Assembly (NCBI GenBank): GCA_009760855.2
Contig: WPIO01000020.1
Location: forward strand, 1,620,501 to 1,684,500
Source: Cristatella mucedo
Lineage: Eukaryota > Bryozoa > Phylactolaemata > Cristatellidae
DNA length: 64,000 nt
Direction: 5' to 3'
Part shown: piece after piece, positions 44,791 through 55,304 of the stretch
Numbering within the stretch: the stretch's first letter is position 1
Layout of the letters: each line of letters opens with the position of its first letter
Notes under the pieces: generated by a model
What the model was told of the DNA's origin: nothing
What the model saw: the letters and a program-made list of their open reading frames with translations, nothing else
Databases searched by the model: none
Program-made: the position numbers and the translations under genes

Positions 44791-44990
44791 AATGAGCCAT
44801 GATGGCGCACTGGGTAAGGCGGTTGCTTTCACGACCTCGGTCCTGAGGTCGTGGGTTCGATTCCTGCCGTGGGCGATTCTGTATCGCCACTGCAAGCGGT
44901 GGTGACAGCCGTAAAGGCTCTTCTGTCGCTATACAAAAAGAGGCTGTTTAATCAGCTAGGATTCATTCATTCATTCATTCATTCATTACT
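44791..44990 (+). mobile_element. SINE-B copy, best preserved
   Basis: The tRNA-derived head has A box TGGCGCACTGGGTAAGGCG and B box GGGTTCGATTCC. The body reads CGCCACTGCAAGCGGTGGTG, ACAGCCGTAAAGGCTCTTCT, GTCGCTATACAAAAAGAGGC and TGTTTAATCAGCTAGG, and it ends in (ATTC)n. RNA polymerase III promoter elements are in the usual order. It would need a LINE for mobility; its tail does not match LINE-A. Confidence 0.9.
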
Positions 44991-45740
44991 CAAGCAAAGC
45001 CCACCACCTCTCTACGTCTCACAGCGTCATGCAGTGAGCTATGATATCCTACCTCAAGCAAGGCTTTTGTATCAACAAAAGAGCCGCTTCAGATTCTGGT
45101 CGCCTAAACGGAAGCCCGTTTACCGTAGTGCAATGCATCCTATACTTTGCAGCATCGTTGAAGAGTCACTTACTTTCCTGCCTTAAGAGGTATCCGTTTT
45201 GCCGCAGGTGAAAAGCCATACGCTGCCTCGTGCTACGGAGGTCTGCGGTTCGACTCTCGGCAACCGACGATAGCATAGCGAAGATATCTTAGTCGGATTA
45301 GTAGAATCCACGTCCCTTCCAATCTCCACTGCCGCCTTAGACTGCGGCGTCGGTGCCATGTCGGCAGCAGCCACAGGTCGACGCCGCTGAGCGTGCCGCC
45401 GTCGCCACCGCCGAGGCAAGGAGAGCTCCTCAGCTCCTCACTGCGCACTGCTCCGTGCATTCACTGCGCACTGCTCAGCAAAAGAATCGTCGCCAGCAGT
45501 CCGAGGGAGAAAGGAGAGAATGTCTAGCCAATCAATCTCGGCGGCAAGTCTCGCTAGAGAGGGAGGGTCGGTGCAGCGAAGACGCGCAGCCGGATCCGGA
45601 AAAGCCGCCCAGACGGCGCCAGCTGACCTTCCGCGGCCGTTGCCGTCTGAGCGAGCGGACCTGGCAGCCCGGCAGCGTAAAACTCGCGACGTCGCGTCGC
45701 GTTCGGCTGCTTCCTGCCGGCGCGAGCGCGAGCTGCCTGC
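44991..45740. other. No recognisable gene; becomes GC-rich
   Basis: From 45190 the DNA becomes GC-rich with overlapping frames on both strands (45353-45754 plus, 45183-45460 minus). No domain is recognised. Confidence 0.35.
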
Positions 45741-45747
45741 GCGTGTG

Positions 45748-45750
45748 TTC

Positions 45751-45794
<44 letters not shown>

Positions 45795-45814
45795 GAGAGA
45801 GGTAGAGAGAGGGG

Positions 45815-45900
<86 letters not shown>

Positions 45901-45941
45901 GAGAGAGGTAGAGAGAGGGGGAGAGATAGAGAGAGAGAGAG

Positions 45942-46006
<65 letters not shown>

Positions 46007-46009
46007 GGG

Positions 46010-46077
<68 letters not shown>
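45748..46077. repeat. Long compound (GA)n microsatellite, about 330 bp
   Basis: GA tract interrupted by repeated GGTAGAGAGAGG and GGGGGAGAGATA units. A higher-order unit is therefore present: two similar blocks start near 45790 and 45898. Confidence 0.95.
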
Positions 46078-46078
<1 letters not shown>

Positions 46079-46225
46079 GCGGCAGTGGTTTGCGGCTGCA
46101 GCGGCAGCTCGCGCGGCGCGATAGCGAGGCTCAGTGTTTCCGAGCTCTTCACGAGAAGCGGACTGCGGCTTTGGACCCCGATGAGTGCGACATTAATCGT
46201 TCTTCATCGTTCATCAGTTGACCGC

Positions 46226-46775
46226 TCAATGTAATGTAATGTAACTCCGTCTGTAACTCCACAAAGACCACGTGGGTTTAAGGAAGGAGAATTGTTTATA
46301 GTGCACTCACAGCCTAAGCGGCTTTCGGTACGCACTCGGTAGCCAACAGATTTCATCTCACGCAACAAAGAAAAAGTGGGAAGCATAGCAGAGTCAGGAG
46401 AGCAGTTGAGGTAGTGAGTACCATAGAAGTAGGAGCTCAGGACCGCTGAAAAGGATGTGTCATAGTCGGCAGCAGGAGAGTAGTTGTTGCGTAAGAGTTG
46501 TGGAAGCAAGCTCCACAGTCTAGGGCCTGCCGAGCTAGCGCAAGACCTTCCGAGGTCAGCGTAAGAACTTTGCTCTGTATCCGTTGCTCAACCGGCAACC
46601 ATCCTAGCTCTTTCAGCAAAGGAGACACGTGCTCAAACCGCTGGGACTTGAAGACTAGCCTTGCAGCCATGTTCATAGTCCGCTGCAGGGGTCCAAAGAG
46701 GACGCGGCTCGAAGGGATGTGTCGGACGGCTCGCCGCTCTTCGACGCACTCTTTCTTCAAACTTCTCACGAAAGA
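46226..46775 (-). mobile_element. LINE-B copy with internal deletion
   Basis: Minus-strand TMNMAARLVFKSQRFEHVSP then LKELGWLPVEQRIQSKVLTL, then a jump to the YSPAADYDTSFSAVLSSYFY block and the 3' UTR ending ACATTACATTACATT at 46229. The middle (APSYLAELL to RSFSSAG) is deleted. Confidence 0.85.
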
Positions 46776-47083
46776 CTGCCTCTTTCAAGGTCAAGGTTTC
46801 CCCTCCAGGCCTCCATCCAGGCTACACGCCCACGGTTCGCCGTCCCGAGAGCCGCGGCTGGCGAGCGCAGCGATCGCGACGAGCCAATTGCCGTCACTCG
46901 CGGGGGCCGACGGCGAAGCGTGCTCACTAACCACGACGCAACTACGCGGAAGCCAGCGGGCGGCTCCTATGTCGAAAGCAGTCCACTCCCACAGGCCGGT
47001 TAATGAGAAGAATCCAGGGACGGTACGAACGCCGGACGCGGCGACGTCGGCGAATCACTTCCGAGAACTAATTAGCCCGCCGC

Positions 47084-47090
47084 TTAAATA
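47084..47090 (+). promoter_or_regulatory. Possible TATA-like element
   Basis: TTAAATA stands alone in GC-rich DNA about 90 bases before the start codon of the GTPase gene. Whether it works as a TATA box is unknown. Confidence 0.25.
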
Positions 47091-47175
47091 GCGCCGGCTA
47101 GCCTTGGCGGCGGATGAGGCGGCGGCGTCGGTGCAGGAGTCGCGCCAGCGCACCTGGCCGGCGAGCGGGGACGTC

Positions 47176-48374
47176 ATGCGTGACGGGCAGGAGCAGACGA
47201 GCAGCCAGTACAATGTCGTCGTCCTCGGCGCCGAGAGGGTCGGCAAGAGTACGCTCGTTTCGCAGTTCGTCTCCGGCCGACCGCCGAGGAACTACAAGGC
47301 CACGATCGAGGATTGCTACCGGACGCTTGCGCGGCTGCCGGGTGAGCCGGTGGCCGCGACGCACGGCGGCCGGCGCGCACAGCCGCCACGCGAGACGTCG
47401 GCACCGGCGCGCTTTCGCCGGTCGGGTCGGCGTCTCTGAATGAGGACGCGGCCGGCATCGGCGTCTCTAAGCCGGCGTCAGAGCGTGACGGCGGCGGCGG
47501 CGGCTGCGAGTTCGCTCCGGCTCCGAGCGCCGGTCGTGCTCTGCCTAGTGCCCTGCTCCGTGAGCCGATTCTAATGCCGCCGTTAATTCCAACTCTAATT
47601 CCAACGCTAATTCTAATGCCGCCGCTTTTCTTGCCGCTTCAGACGGACGATACAAGACGGTTAACATTATCGACACGGCGGGCGGCTTCGAATTTCCGGC
47701 CATGAGGGAGCTGCGAATCCGCTCCGCAACTGCCGTGATCATAGTCTACGCGGTCAACGATCCGGACTCGATCAAGACGGCCAGTACGCTGCACAACCAA
47801 GTGCAGGAGCTGAGAGGTAACGAGGCCGCAGCCGCAGCCGCCGTCAGCCGCCATAAGTACCCGAATACGCAACAGCAGGGCAGGCGAGTGCTGGCGAACC
47901 GGCAGGCGCCGAATGGATTTCGCTATCCAGGGGCCGGCTTCCGGCACGCGTCGGTCGCCGCTGCTACTCGCTCGCTGTTGCAAACGGCCCCCCACCGGCG
48001 CAGTCTGCCCGCGTTTCTCGCGCGCAGGCTACGACGGCGTTCCGATCACGGTCGTGGGAAACAAGTGCGACGAAACGCGGAGTGCGAAGGAGATGCCCAA
48101 CGGAATAATGGAGGACAGCACGTGCGAGCACGTGTACAGCAACTACAAGGAGAAGGAGAAGATCGCTTATATGTTTCAGCGGGTGATACAGCGATGCCAC
48201 GACGCGAGCTCGTGGAAGGTCGAGGTGTGGAACATACCCAACGGAGGAGGCGGAAAGAGCCCAAGCAGCGGCGCCGCCGCCGGCAGCGGCGCCGGAAAGC
48301 TGCTGAAGAAGCGATCCATCTTGTCTGCGCTTTTCTCCGGGAGACTGAAAAGCGCACGCCGAGAGAAGACCTGA
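47176..48374 (+). CDS. Ras-superfamily small GTPase, RASD/Dexras-like, three exons, complete
   Basis: Exons 47176-47341, 47643-47816 and 48028-48374 join to 228 residues. Both introns are phase 1 with GT/AG ends (GTGAGC...TTCAG, GTAACG...CGCAG). The start is the first in-frame ATG after a stop at 47089. GTP-binding motifs: P-loop GAERVGKS (18-25), switch I with ATIEDCYR (42-49), DTAG (66-69) and NKCD (125-128). The G5 loop is unclear, perhaps EDST or a displaced SAK. The P-loop has Glu and Arg where Ras has Gly12 and Gly13, and Gly70 replaces Gln61. FPAMR (73-77) matches RASD1-type switch II. Such changes usually mean weak GTP hydrolysis. The C-terminus has a Gly/Ser-rich linker and a basic amphipathic end (KLLKKRS, GRLKSARREKT) and no CAAX box. 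Membrane contact, if any, would be by charge, as in RGK/Ric-type proteins. Assignment to RASD rather than another Ras subgroup is inference. Confidence 0.85.
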
Positions 48375-48871
48375 AAAGCGTGGTGCTGCGGAGGCGCAGG
48401 CGGCGCGCTACTCTCGCGACGAGCACACTCGAGAAGCGGCATCCGCCCTGGGGAGGGGTGGAAGCGCGTTTACCGAGAGGAGAACAGACCTCGTTCTTCT
48501 ATTTTTATTCTCCAAGCGAATGTCGTGAGCGGCACGCGCTCAGCGTCTGTGCAGCGGCAGACGACTGCCAGCGGAAGACTCTCGCGTTTGGCCGACGTTT
48601 GGCGTCGAAGGACGCGTCTTTGATGGTGCAAAGCGAGCTCGTCGAGGTGCACGTATTGCGATCTGCGGTCCGAGGGCGGAGCTCTCGCGACGGCTCTTCC
48701 GGGGCGTCGCGGGAATGCAGGGAATCCCGCGGCTTCCGCGCAGAGAGCGAAACGAATGCAATCTCGCGGCGGCGGCGGCGGCGGCGTCGTTCGAACGACT
48801 TCCGCACGTTCGCTAGACCGCCCTCTACGTTGAGAGCGGAATGTAATTGGCCTCCGTGGGGCTGCTCATTA

Positions 48872-48877
48872 AATAAA
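48872..48877 (+). terminator. Candidate poly(A) signal of the GTPase gene
   Basis: AATAAA about 500 bases after the stop codon, the first canonical signal downstream, at the AT-rich end of a GC-rich 3' region. Confidence 0.45.
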
Positions 48878-49290
48878 TAAGAGAGACTCTAGCGTACGAT
48901 AGGGCTCGCAAGTTGCAATTACATCGATTTCAGGCTTCGCGACGTCTCGGGCGTAAATTGCAGCAGCGACCCGCTAATCAATCGAGCTGACAAGAACGCG
49001 AGGAAATAGCGTCGTTTCGTTGGAGCAGCAGCAGTGTGGTGACCCCCGCCCCCGTCCCTCCGCTCGCTTGCCGGAAGCGCTGCCTGCAGCACCGTTTACC
49101 CGACGTTTCGACCCGAGTTTTTGGCGGCTCTGCCCCGTTGCTGATCGCCGTTCCACGAGGCAGCGGCAGTGTAAGAGAGAACCAGCGATTCTTTCACCTG
49201 AAACTTCTGCTTGCATTTAACGGAAGCGGCCGACTGCCTGAACTGCTTCGGCTTGCACGACTTCGAGGCTTCCGAGTTACGTGATCACAT

Positions 49291-49895
49291 CGTGTATTAG
49301 TCAACATTAGTTTCATATCCGTAGCTTATAAAATAAAGCGGGTGAGTCTGTAGGTTATCTGGCATCTATTCACCCAGTTGTTCAAAATAAAATTGCAACA
49401 GCTGGAAAGAAGCACGTCACCGCTTCGATCTGCTCAGCTGCGAGAGCATTAAATGTTCGCCACCTTACTTCTGATAACGCCATCTCAAGGTCAAAATGCA
49501 ATCCCTTATCCTCCGATATTATATCTGGCCACTTGCCAAGTACCACCAGCCCTATGAGAATAAAAGCAGCATAGGACTGCATACATCTCAACTGAATATG
49601 CTTCGAAATCTCATGTGTGCGCGATTCCATTTTCTATATTGCTGTAGAATTTCATAAAGATCTTACTTGGTCAGCTCCATTGTTACAGCTGAACGGCTAA
49701 AATGAGGAGTATGTAAAAAACTCATGGATTTGTGTCTGTCGGTCAGTGAGTCAGCCTGCCGCAGCGTATGCATAGCACTAGCCTAGCTAAGGGATTAGAA
49801 AGTGGCACTGAACTTGATGTGCTGTGCCGCAATGTTTTCTCCGAACATCATGGTCGTGGTCAAGATCGTTTACAATGGCATGTCCTTTTCTAGCA
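49291..49895. other. No recognised gene; one hydrophobic minus-strand frame
   Basis: The minus-strand frame 49630-49382 (82 codons, ATG start) contains a hydrophobic stretch (YAAFILIGLVVLG) and an ALSEVRWRTFNALAAEQIEA segment. It is not matched to a family. It may be a small membrane protein or chance. Confidence 0.25.
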
Positions 49896-49899
49896 AACC

Positions 49900-50500
49900 T
49901 AACTAATGTATCTCCGCCTTTAACTCCATGAAGCCACAAAGACTTAGTGGGTGTTACGCAGGATAGTCTCTAAAGCTCACAAACAGCCGAAGCGGCTATC
50001 GGTAGCCAACAGAGTTCATCTAACGAAACAAAGAGAAAGTGACAAGTATATTTTAGTCCAAAGGGCATTTGAGATAGTGAATAGCGCGGACGTAGCAGCT
50101 CAGGATGACTGGAGAAGATGTGCCCCAGTCAGCAGCGAGTAGAGAGTAGATGTCGTTGCATAGGAATTGTGAAAGTGAGTTCCACAGCCTAGGCTGGACT
50201 TGCCCAGCAAAAGCTTCTTTCACCAACGGTTTTAAGCGGGACAGTGGAACAGCTAATTCATTGTCCACAATAGACCTGAGGGCCCGATAAATCTGCAATA
50301 TGTGCACAAGTTCTGCTAGATGAGAAGGAGCTTAGTCACCGCGGGCCTTGCGGTGTCAACGTTATAACTTTACTCTGTAACCGTTAATCGACCAGAGGCC
50401 GTCGAAGCTCATTCAGCAGAAGAGACATGATGGCTGAACCTTTAGGATTTGCTGAGGACGCCTTGCCGCCACATTCATCACCATCTAAAGTATCCTCTTT
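49900..50500 (-). mobile_element. LINE-B copy, C-terminal part and 3' end
   Basis: The minus frame near 50307-50053 gives ALRSIVDNELAVPLSRLKPL, then VQPRLWNSLSQFLCNDIYSL and the 3' UTR, with ATACATTAGTTAGG at the terminus. Frames are broken upstream. Confidence 0.8.
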
Positions 50501-50767
50501 TTGGTTGCTGCAGTATCGCTTTCCTTTAATTATTCACTTGCTATAATAAATAGTGTGGTTTTCCAAAAGCGAGTGGTCGGCGCTACGTTTAATATAGCGC
50601 ACTCACATTTCAGCAAGACTAGTTTTCACAAAAACGTGAAAACGTACTCAACATAAAATCTAAACTGTCCCTAGCGATAAATCTAATAAACTTCTAAAAA
50701 ATTTTAATGACCTCACTGCTAGAAAGCAAAATCACTGCCTTCATAGGCCGTACTTAGTACACGATAC

Positions 50768-50845
50768 TAAAAATAAAAGTATTCATAACACTTTTATATC
50801 ACCCAAAGAGAACTAAATCTCTTTCTAAGCACTTAACGTATGCTG
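50768..50845 (-). mobile_element. LINE-A 3' tail fragment
   Basis: The minus strand reads GTTAAGTGCTTAGAAAGAGA, TTTAGTTCTCTTTGGGTGAT, then a decayed AT-rich tail. Confidence 0.7.
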
Positions 50846-52280
50846 GAAAGCAAGCATGTCTATTAACTGGCATTATAACATGCAGAATTTCATACTGTAC
50901 GAGCACATAAATGACAATTCACGCGGATCAGAAAAAAGCCTTCGGTACCTTCGGTAGGCTGCTAGTACAACAAACAAAAAGCAATGCAGCGATGCAGCAG
51001 GTGCCCAACGTACGCCTGCCACTAAAGTGCGAAGCAAGACTTCTTCGGCTGCTTTACAACCCAAACGTCAATGAAGCTTTCCGGCGCTAGGCAGCCTCAC
51101 TGTGCATCTTCACTGACGCTTTTGTGTAGAGTTCAAAGTGAGGCTACCGCTTAATGCAAGGCAGCAATCACTAGTGCCGAGAAGGCACCGGAAGGCTGAG
51201 GCCAGTCTGCCATAAGCTGATCGTATGATGTCAAAGCACTTATAGACATCGCACCGTATTTTTAAGCCACTGGAATTTGTCATAATCATCTGCTGCATGA
51301 GTGCAGCGAATCCCATTGAGTCTACTGTGCAACAGCCGGTGTAGCCAAACTGCACCTTGCCACTGCCGCTGTAGCCGCGAGGCCATTACCAATTTACATT
51401 AACCATTCGTACACGTTTCAAGTGTCAATCAATCAATAATAATCACCAATGACGCGTAGGGAAAGTTTGCCGAGTCACGATGGAGAAATTGCTCTGACAG
51501 ACACGAAAATAGCATCGCATCGTGATTGAATTAGCTCAGTTCCTAGTAACCAAGTACAGTCTAATTAAGTTGATCTTGCGAAGGTGGATGCAGATGCGAA
51601 ACGCCTGCTAGCGGCGGACTATTAGCTACTGTCTCCGACTCGTCCTCTTGTTTCTGACCGCAACTCTGTGAGAGGTCTGCTCGCATCAAGCTGCCCGGCG
51701 ACAACTGAACGATTCGTTGCGAGCGCGTCGCTCATCGCTCATCGATCAATCGGACGGCATTTCGATCGATTCGTCGCATTTGATTGAACTCGGGCCAGTT
51801 CTTAGCAATGAAGATGCCGAGATGTCCTACAAGTGTCCAAAACCATAAAACACCACCGATGCGGCGTTGAAGAAATTCTCATCGGAGCGAAGTGAGGGTT
51901 GCTAACAGCAGCCATCATTAACATCTACCCCCTATAGAAACTAGATTTGTTAATTCGAAAGTGCTTAAGGCATTGGCGTCACAATTACATTGACTCCTGT
52001 CTAAAGGATTAATCGTAGACACATTGCCATACAGCAACGGCGATTGTCAAAAAGGGGTTCGGGAAGATATTTGGCTAATCGACGTTCAACATTGAAATAC
52101 AAGAAATTCATGGGTCCATAAATTTAAAAGAGCTGTTCATAGGGGGACCAAGACGTTCCGACAGTTTTTGCTCCTCAGTTTGCTGTACCCCAAAGTGATG
52201 ACGGGCACTTCCGGCGCTACCTAGCTTTGGTACCAACCGGCATAGTCGGCGTATTGGAAAACCGCCAGAGTGAGCGTGGC
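50846..52280. other. No recognisable gene
   Basis: Mixed-composition DNA. ATCA/ATCG-rich stretches lie near 51426-51440 and 51730-51780. Nothing else is recognised. Confidence 0.35.
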
Positions 52281-52283
52281 CGA

Positions 52284-52362
52284 CCAGAAGTCTCGCTGCG
52301 CCTGCCTCTGGTAAGCAATGGGCATGCATAAATAGAATCTGCCCATGATTCTTCACGGGGAG
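52284..52362. repeat. Dispersed repeat R2, copy 1
   Basis: Shares CCTGC..TGGTAAGC, AATAGAATCTGCC or ATAGAATTTGCC, and TGATTCTTCACGG with 62703-62782, in the same orientation. Confidence 0.6.
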
Positions 52363-52659
52363 GGCTTACTATATAAAATCTAAGTTTGGCAGTGAGTAGG
52401 GCGGGCTCACCAAAAAAGTCAGCGGACACTCAACTTTTGACCTTTTGCGACCTTTGCAGTGAGACCTTTTTGCGCCCCGGGACAAAGGTACAAACGGTGC
52501 CGCTCTCCAGTCAAAAGTTGCTGTAAAATAGCTCCACCACATCAGAAATGCAAAAAACACGCTGGCAGACGTATCGAGTCGAGACAGTTGTATTAACTGT
52601 AATAAAGTTACAAGGAAGCTACCACAGCTTTAACTTCATTGAATTTTCCTAGCCTTGAA

Positions 52660-53890
52660 GGTGGCAAACGGGTATGTTGAAGTTTGAAAGTCAATATTTT
52701 CCCGTGTTTCTTTCTCTACGCTTAGCTGAGCCAAATCGGAGAGTCGATCCTACCCCATTGATTCTCCCAGATAGCATAGGAATATCTTCAGCTTTCTAAA
52801 AGAACGTTCTCAACTGACAATTGATACAGCTATTGTGAGAAGAAATTGCAAGGCAACTCTCAAATTACGAAACACATCTTCTCCATAACTGACAATGAAA
52901 TACACGAGTTCCCGTGGTGTCTTTAGTGTCGAGTCGTAACGTGTGGCAAGAAGGATTTTACAGTCACACATTAAATTGTACAACTCTGTCTTATCAATGT
53001 CTGAACAATAGAAGCTTCCAAGATCTAGACATTGCTGGTGGAGTTTGATATGGTCGAACTGTCTTCAAAAGCAGCTCAACTTCCAACGAGAAACCAAATT
53101 TGAGATCAAGATCTGTGAGCCGGGAAAACCTAGCTGTACTTTCTTGTCGGAGATAGTCTAAACTGTTCTTCATTATTCCTGAAATCTTCTCTGCTGCCGT
53201 GAGACCAATATCTCGAGAGTTCTACTGGCATCTATGCCCTTTGGTTGATTCTTCGTTCAAACGCAATTCATGGCATAATTCACATCTCCTTTTGGCATCT
53301 AGTAGTGATTACTGGCTTAGATCTTCCCGAAGTCTTGAAAACTCAATCTCAATATAGTGGAGGTCACAGCCGGCGTCTTTAAAGTTCATCTTTGGATCCT
53401 GCAGTCTTTACTGAACTCAGTCAATCTTCATTAAGATGCTGTACCAAAAAGGCAACTGAGCCAAAAAGTTCAAGTTCAAATACAATGTTGGAGACTGCAA
53501 GCTTCACCTCTTGTTGCAAGTGTTCCACTTGTTTCCTCTGGCAGTTGCTCCAAAAGACCTACAATGCTGTTCAATCGATCATTGATAACTTTCACAGCCT
53601 CCACTCTTGCACTACACCTAGTTGCAGAGTCACATTTAACAGTGACGGCTAAGAGTTTCTTTAGTTCTTTCCACCTCAGAGTTGATCCTGAAAAGAATAA
53701 GTATGTGCTCTCTGTTGTTCCAAAAAAGGTAGTGACAACGGAATCTTGACTAGCAGCATGAACTGCCAGGTTCAAGCTGTGGCTATCACAGTTTACAAAA
53801 ATTGCCTTCTCATTTCTGGACAGTATTCTTATTTGGACATCTAACAAGTGGCCAGACATGACTGCTACATTGTTGTAATTCAACCAGTTA
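52660..53890 (-). pseudogene. hAT-family transposase pseudogene (ZMYM1-like/hAT-5 type)
   Basis: Read on the minus strand, a frame at 53883-53476 has NNVAVMSGHLLDVQIRI followed by AIFVNCDSHSLNLAVHAA. This is the conserved catalytic-domain region around the second acidic residue (canonical D/N-N-A-x-x-MSG ... C-x-AHSLNL). After frameshifts, 52990-52690 carries VALQFLLTIAVSIVS and ERSFRKLKIFLC with DRLSDLAQLSVE, the C-terminal hAT dimerisation block. At least two in-frame stops break that block, and other stops and frameshifts lie between. No N-terminal zinc finger or terminal repeats were found next to it. An active copy would encode a cut-and-paste transposase; this one cannot. Confidence 0.8.
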
Positions 53891-55300
53891 AGTAAGCCTC
53901 GCTCGTATGGTCTAATAGTGTGTCATTGCTCAGCCACGGTGAGCTGGCTCGCCCTTGACATTGCGTAGCAGGCCGGGCTCGCCGTTGGCTTGACGCACCC
54001 CACTTATGGCAAGCAGGATGAGGCGAGCGGACGGGGAGGGCAGTTGGAACGCGGACGGAGGGGGTTAACAGCCACGTAATTGCTGCGCTGCGAGAGCCAG
54101 CCGAATACACAGTGGTTGGAGCCTCCTCGGTGTTTCCGTGTCGTCGCATGTGTGCCGCCAGAGCCACAGTTTGGCCCAAGTCTGTAAACGTGAGCATAAC
54201 AAGCTCAGCCAGCAATAGTCAAGTCCATTTAAGAAAGGACTTGAAATCAAGATTGGTAGTCTCGAACAAAAGTTTAAAAGAAATATGCACAATCCCTTTT
54301 GCTTTTAGCCCCTCGGCCATCGCGCCCGTGGACATATGTCCCCTACCCACCCCTTGCGACGCCTCTTTGCCTGCATTGTAATGCAGCATTGAAGTTTCCG
54401 GGGATTTTTCGTTGATATTAGCTGGCGATTGTACGCATAATAGCACAGCAGCGTTGTCCAGCACGGAACAGCAGTCTAGGATATCACAATTTTGCACAGT
54501 GGCAGTCTCAAAGCAAGTTACGACAGTCATGAGCTCAACCGTGGCTGTAGCCGTCGAAAAAAGAATGACCCCTTCGTTCCTCTCATCGGAATTCAAGCCT
54601 AAGGTACAGGCACATGCACGCTACCGGCTTCCACTTCCATGTTCTCATGTTAAATCATATACAATGGCTTTTCAAGGTATTTATCGGGTTTTTCGACTTC
54701 ATCAAACTAAGATACTACTTTAACATCCCTATCGTTCAAGAAGTCTTCAAGATTAACCGTTGTGAGTTCAATTCTGCTTTCATCATTAGCACCCTTAATT
54801 TCCGGATTCCCTAATTGTCTCGATACTGTTCTTAGTAGACTGCTGGTTTGCCATGACACTTACGTTAGATATTTTAAACCCCTGCTTTATACATGGTTAC
54901 AAGGCAACTAAAATCTCATCAAAAGCACAAGTAAATGCCACTATGTGCTGCTAGTTGCTAGAAATACCTCGAGCTATTTTGGATAAGGCTTGGATTACGA
55001 TTTGGCTGGAGTTCGATGCAACGCATATTTTGAATTTTCTCGTTAAGCACTGCCGTTAAATTCGCTTAAGTTCAGCAGGGACTGCTTCTGAATTCCGAAG
55101 TTCGGCAGAGCAGGCAGCTACCTAAGCTTTCAGTCACTTAATACTGCGGTCAGTAAGCTCCAGCTAAATATTGAAAGTCATGCTTCAGTTACAATGCTCA
55201 TCAATATAGACGGCGAGCAAGCAGATTAGCATTAGACGTCAAAACTCTCCTCCCTTGCCGATAGTTGCAGATCTCCAAGTACACCGCTCTCAGCCGGTCT
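53891..55300. other. Unassigned; possible 5' flank of the hAT relic
   Basis: Minus-strand frames at 54215-53880 and 54596-54219 follow each other but match nothing recognised. A GC-rich patch (about 53925-54070) differs from its surroundings and may be an insertion. Confidence 0.3.
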
Positions 55301-55304
55301 TCAG

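Larger units (their letters stand above)
46780..49290. other. GC-rich, CpG-rich island around the GTPase gene
   Basis: A high density of CG dinucleotides spans the upstream region, exons and introns of the small GTPase gene. The long frame at 47702-48880 reads through exon 2 and both introns and is not a gene. Confidence 0.55.

Noticed and set aside
44791-44870. tRNA gene
   Set aside because: The A and B boxes are present but the arms do not fold fully. The same sequence recurs with a fixed body elsewhere, so it is a SINE head.
47702-48880. 392-residue frame overlapping the GTPase
   Set aside because: It reads exon 2 in frame and then runs through intron 2 and exon 3 in the wrong frame. The spliced model with GTPase motifs explains the locus better.
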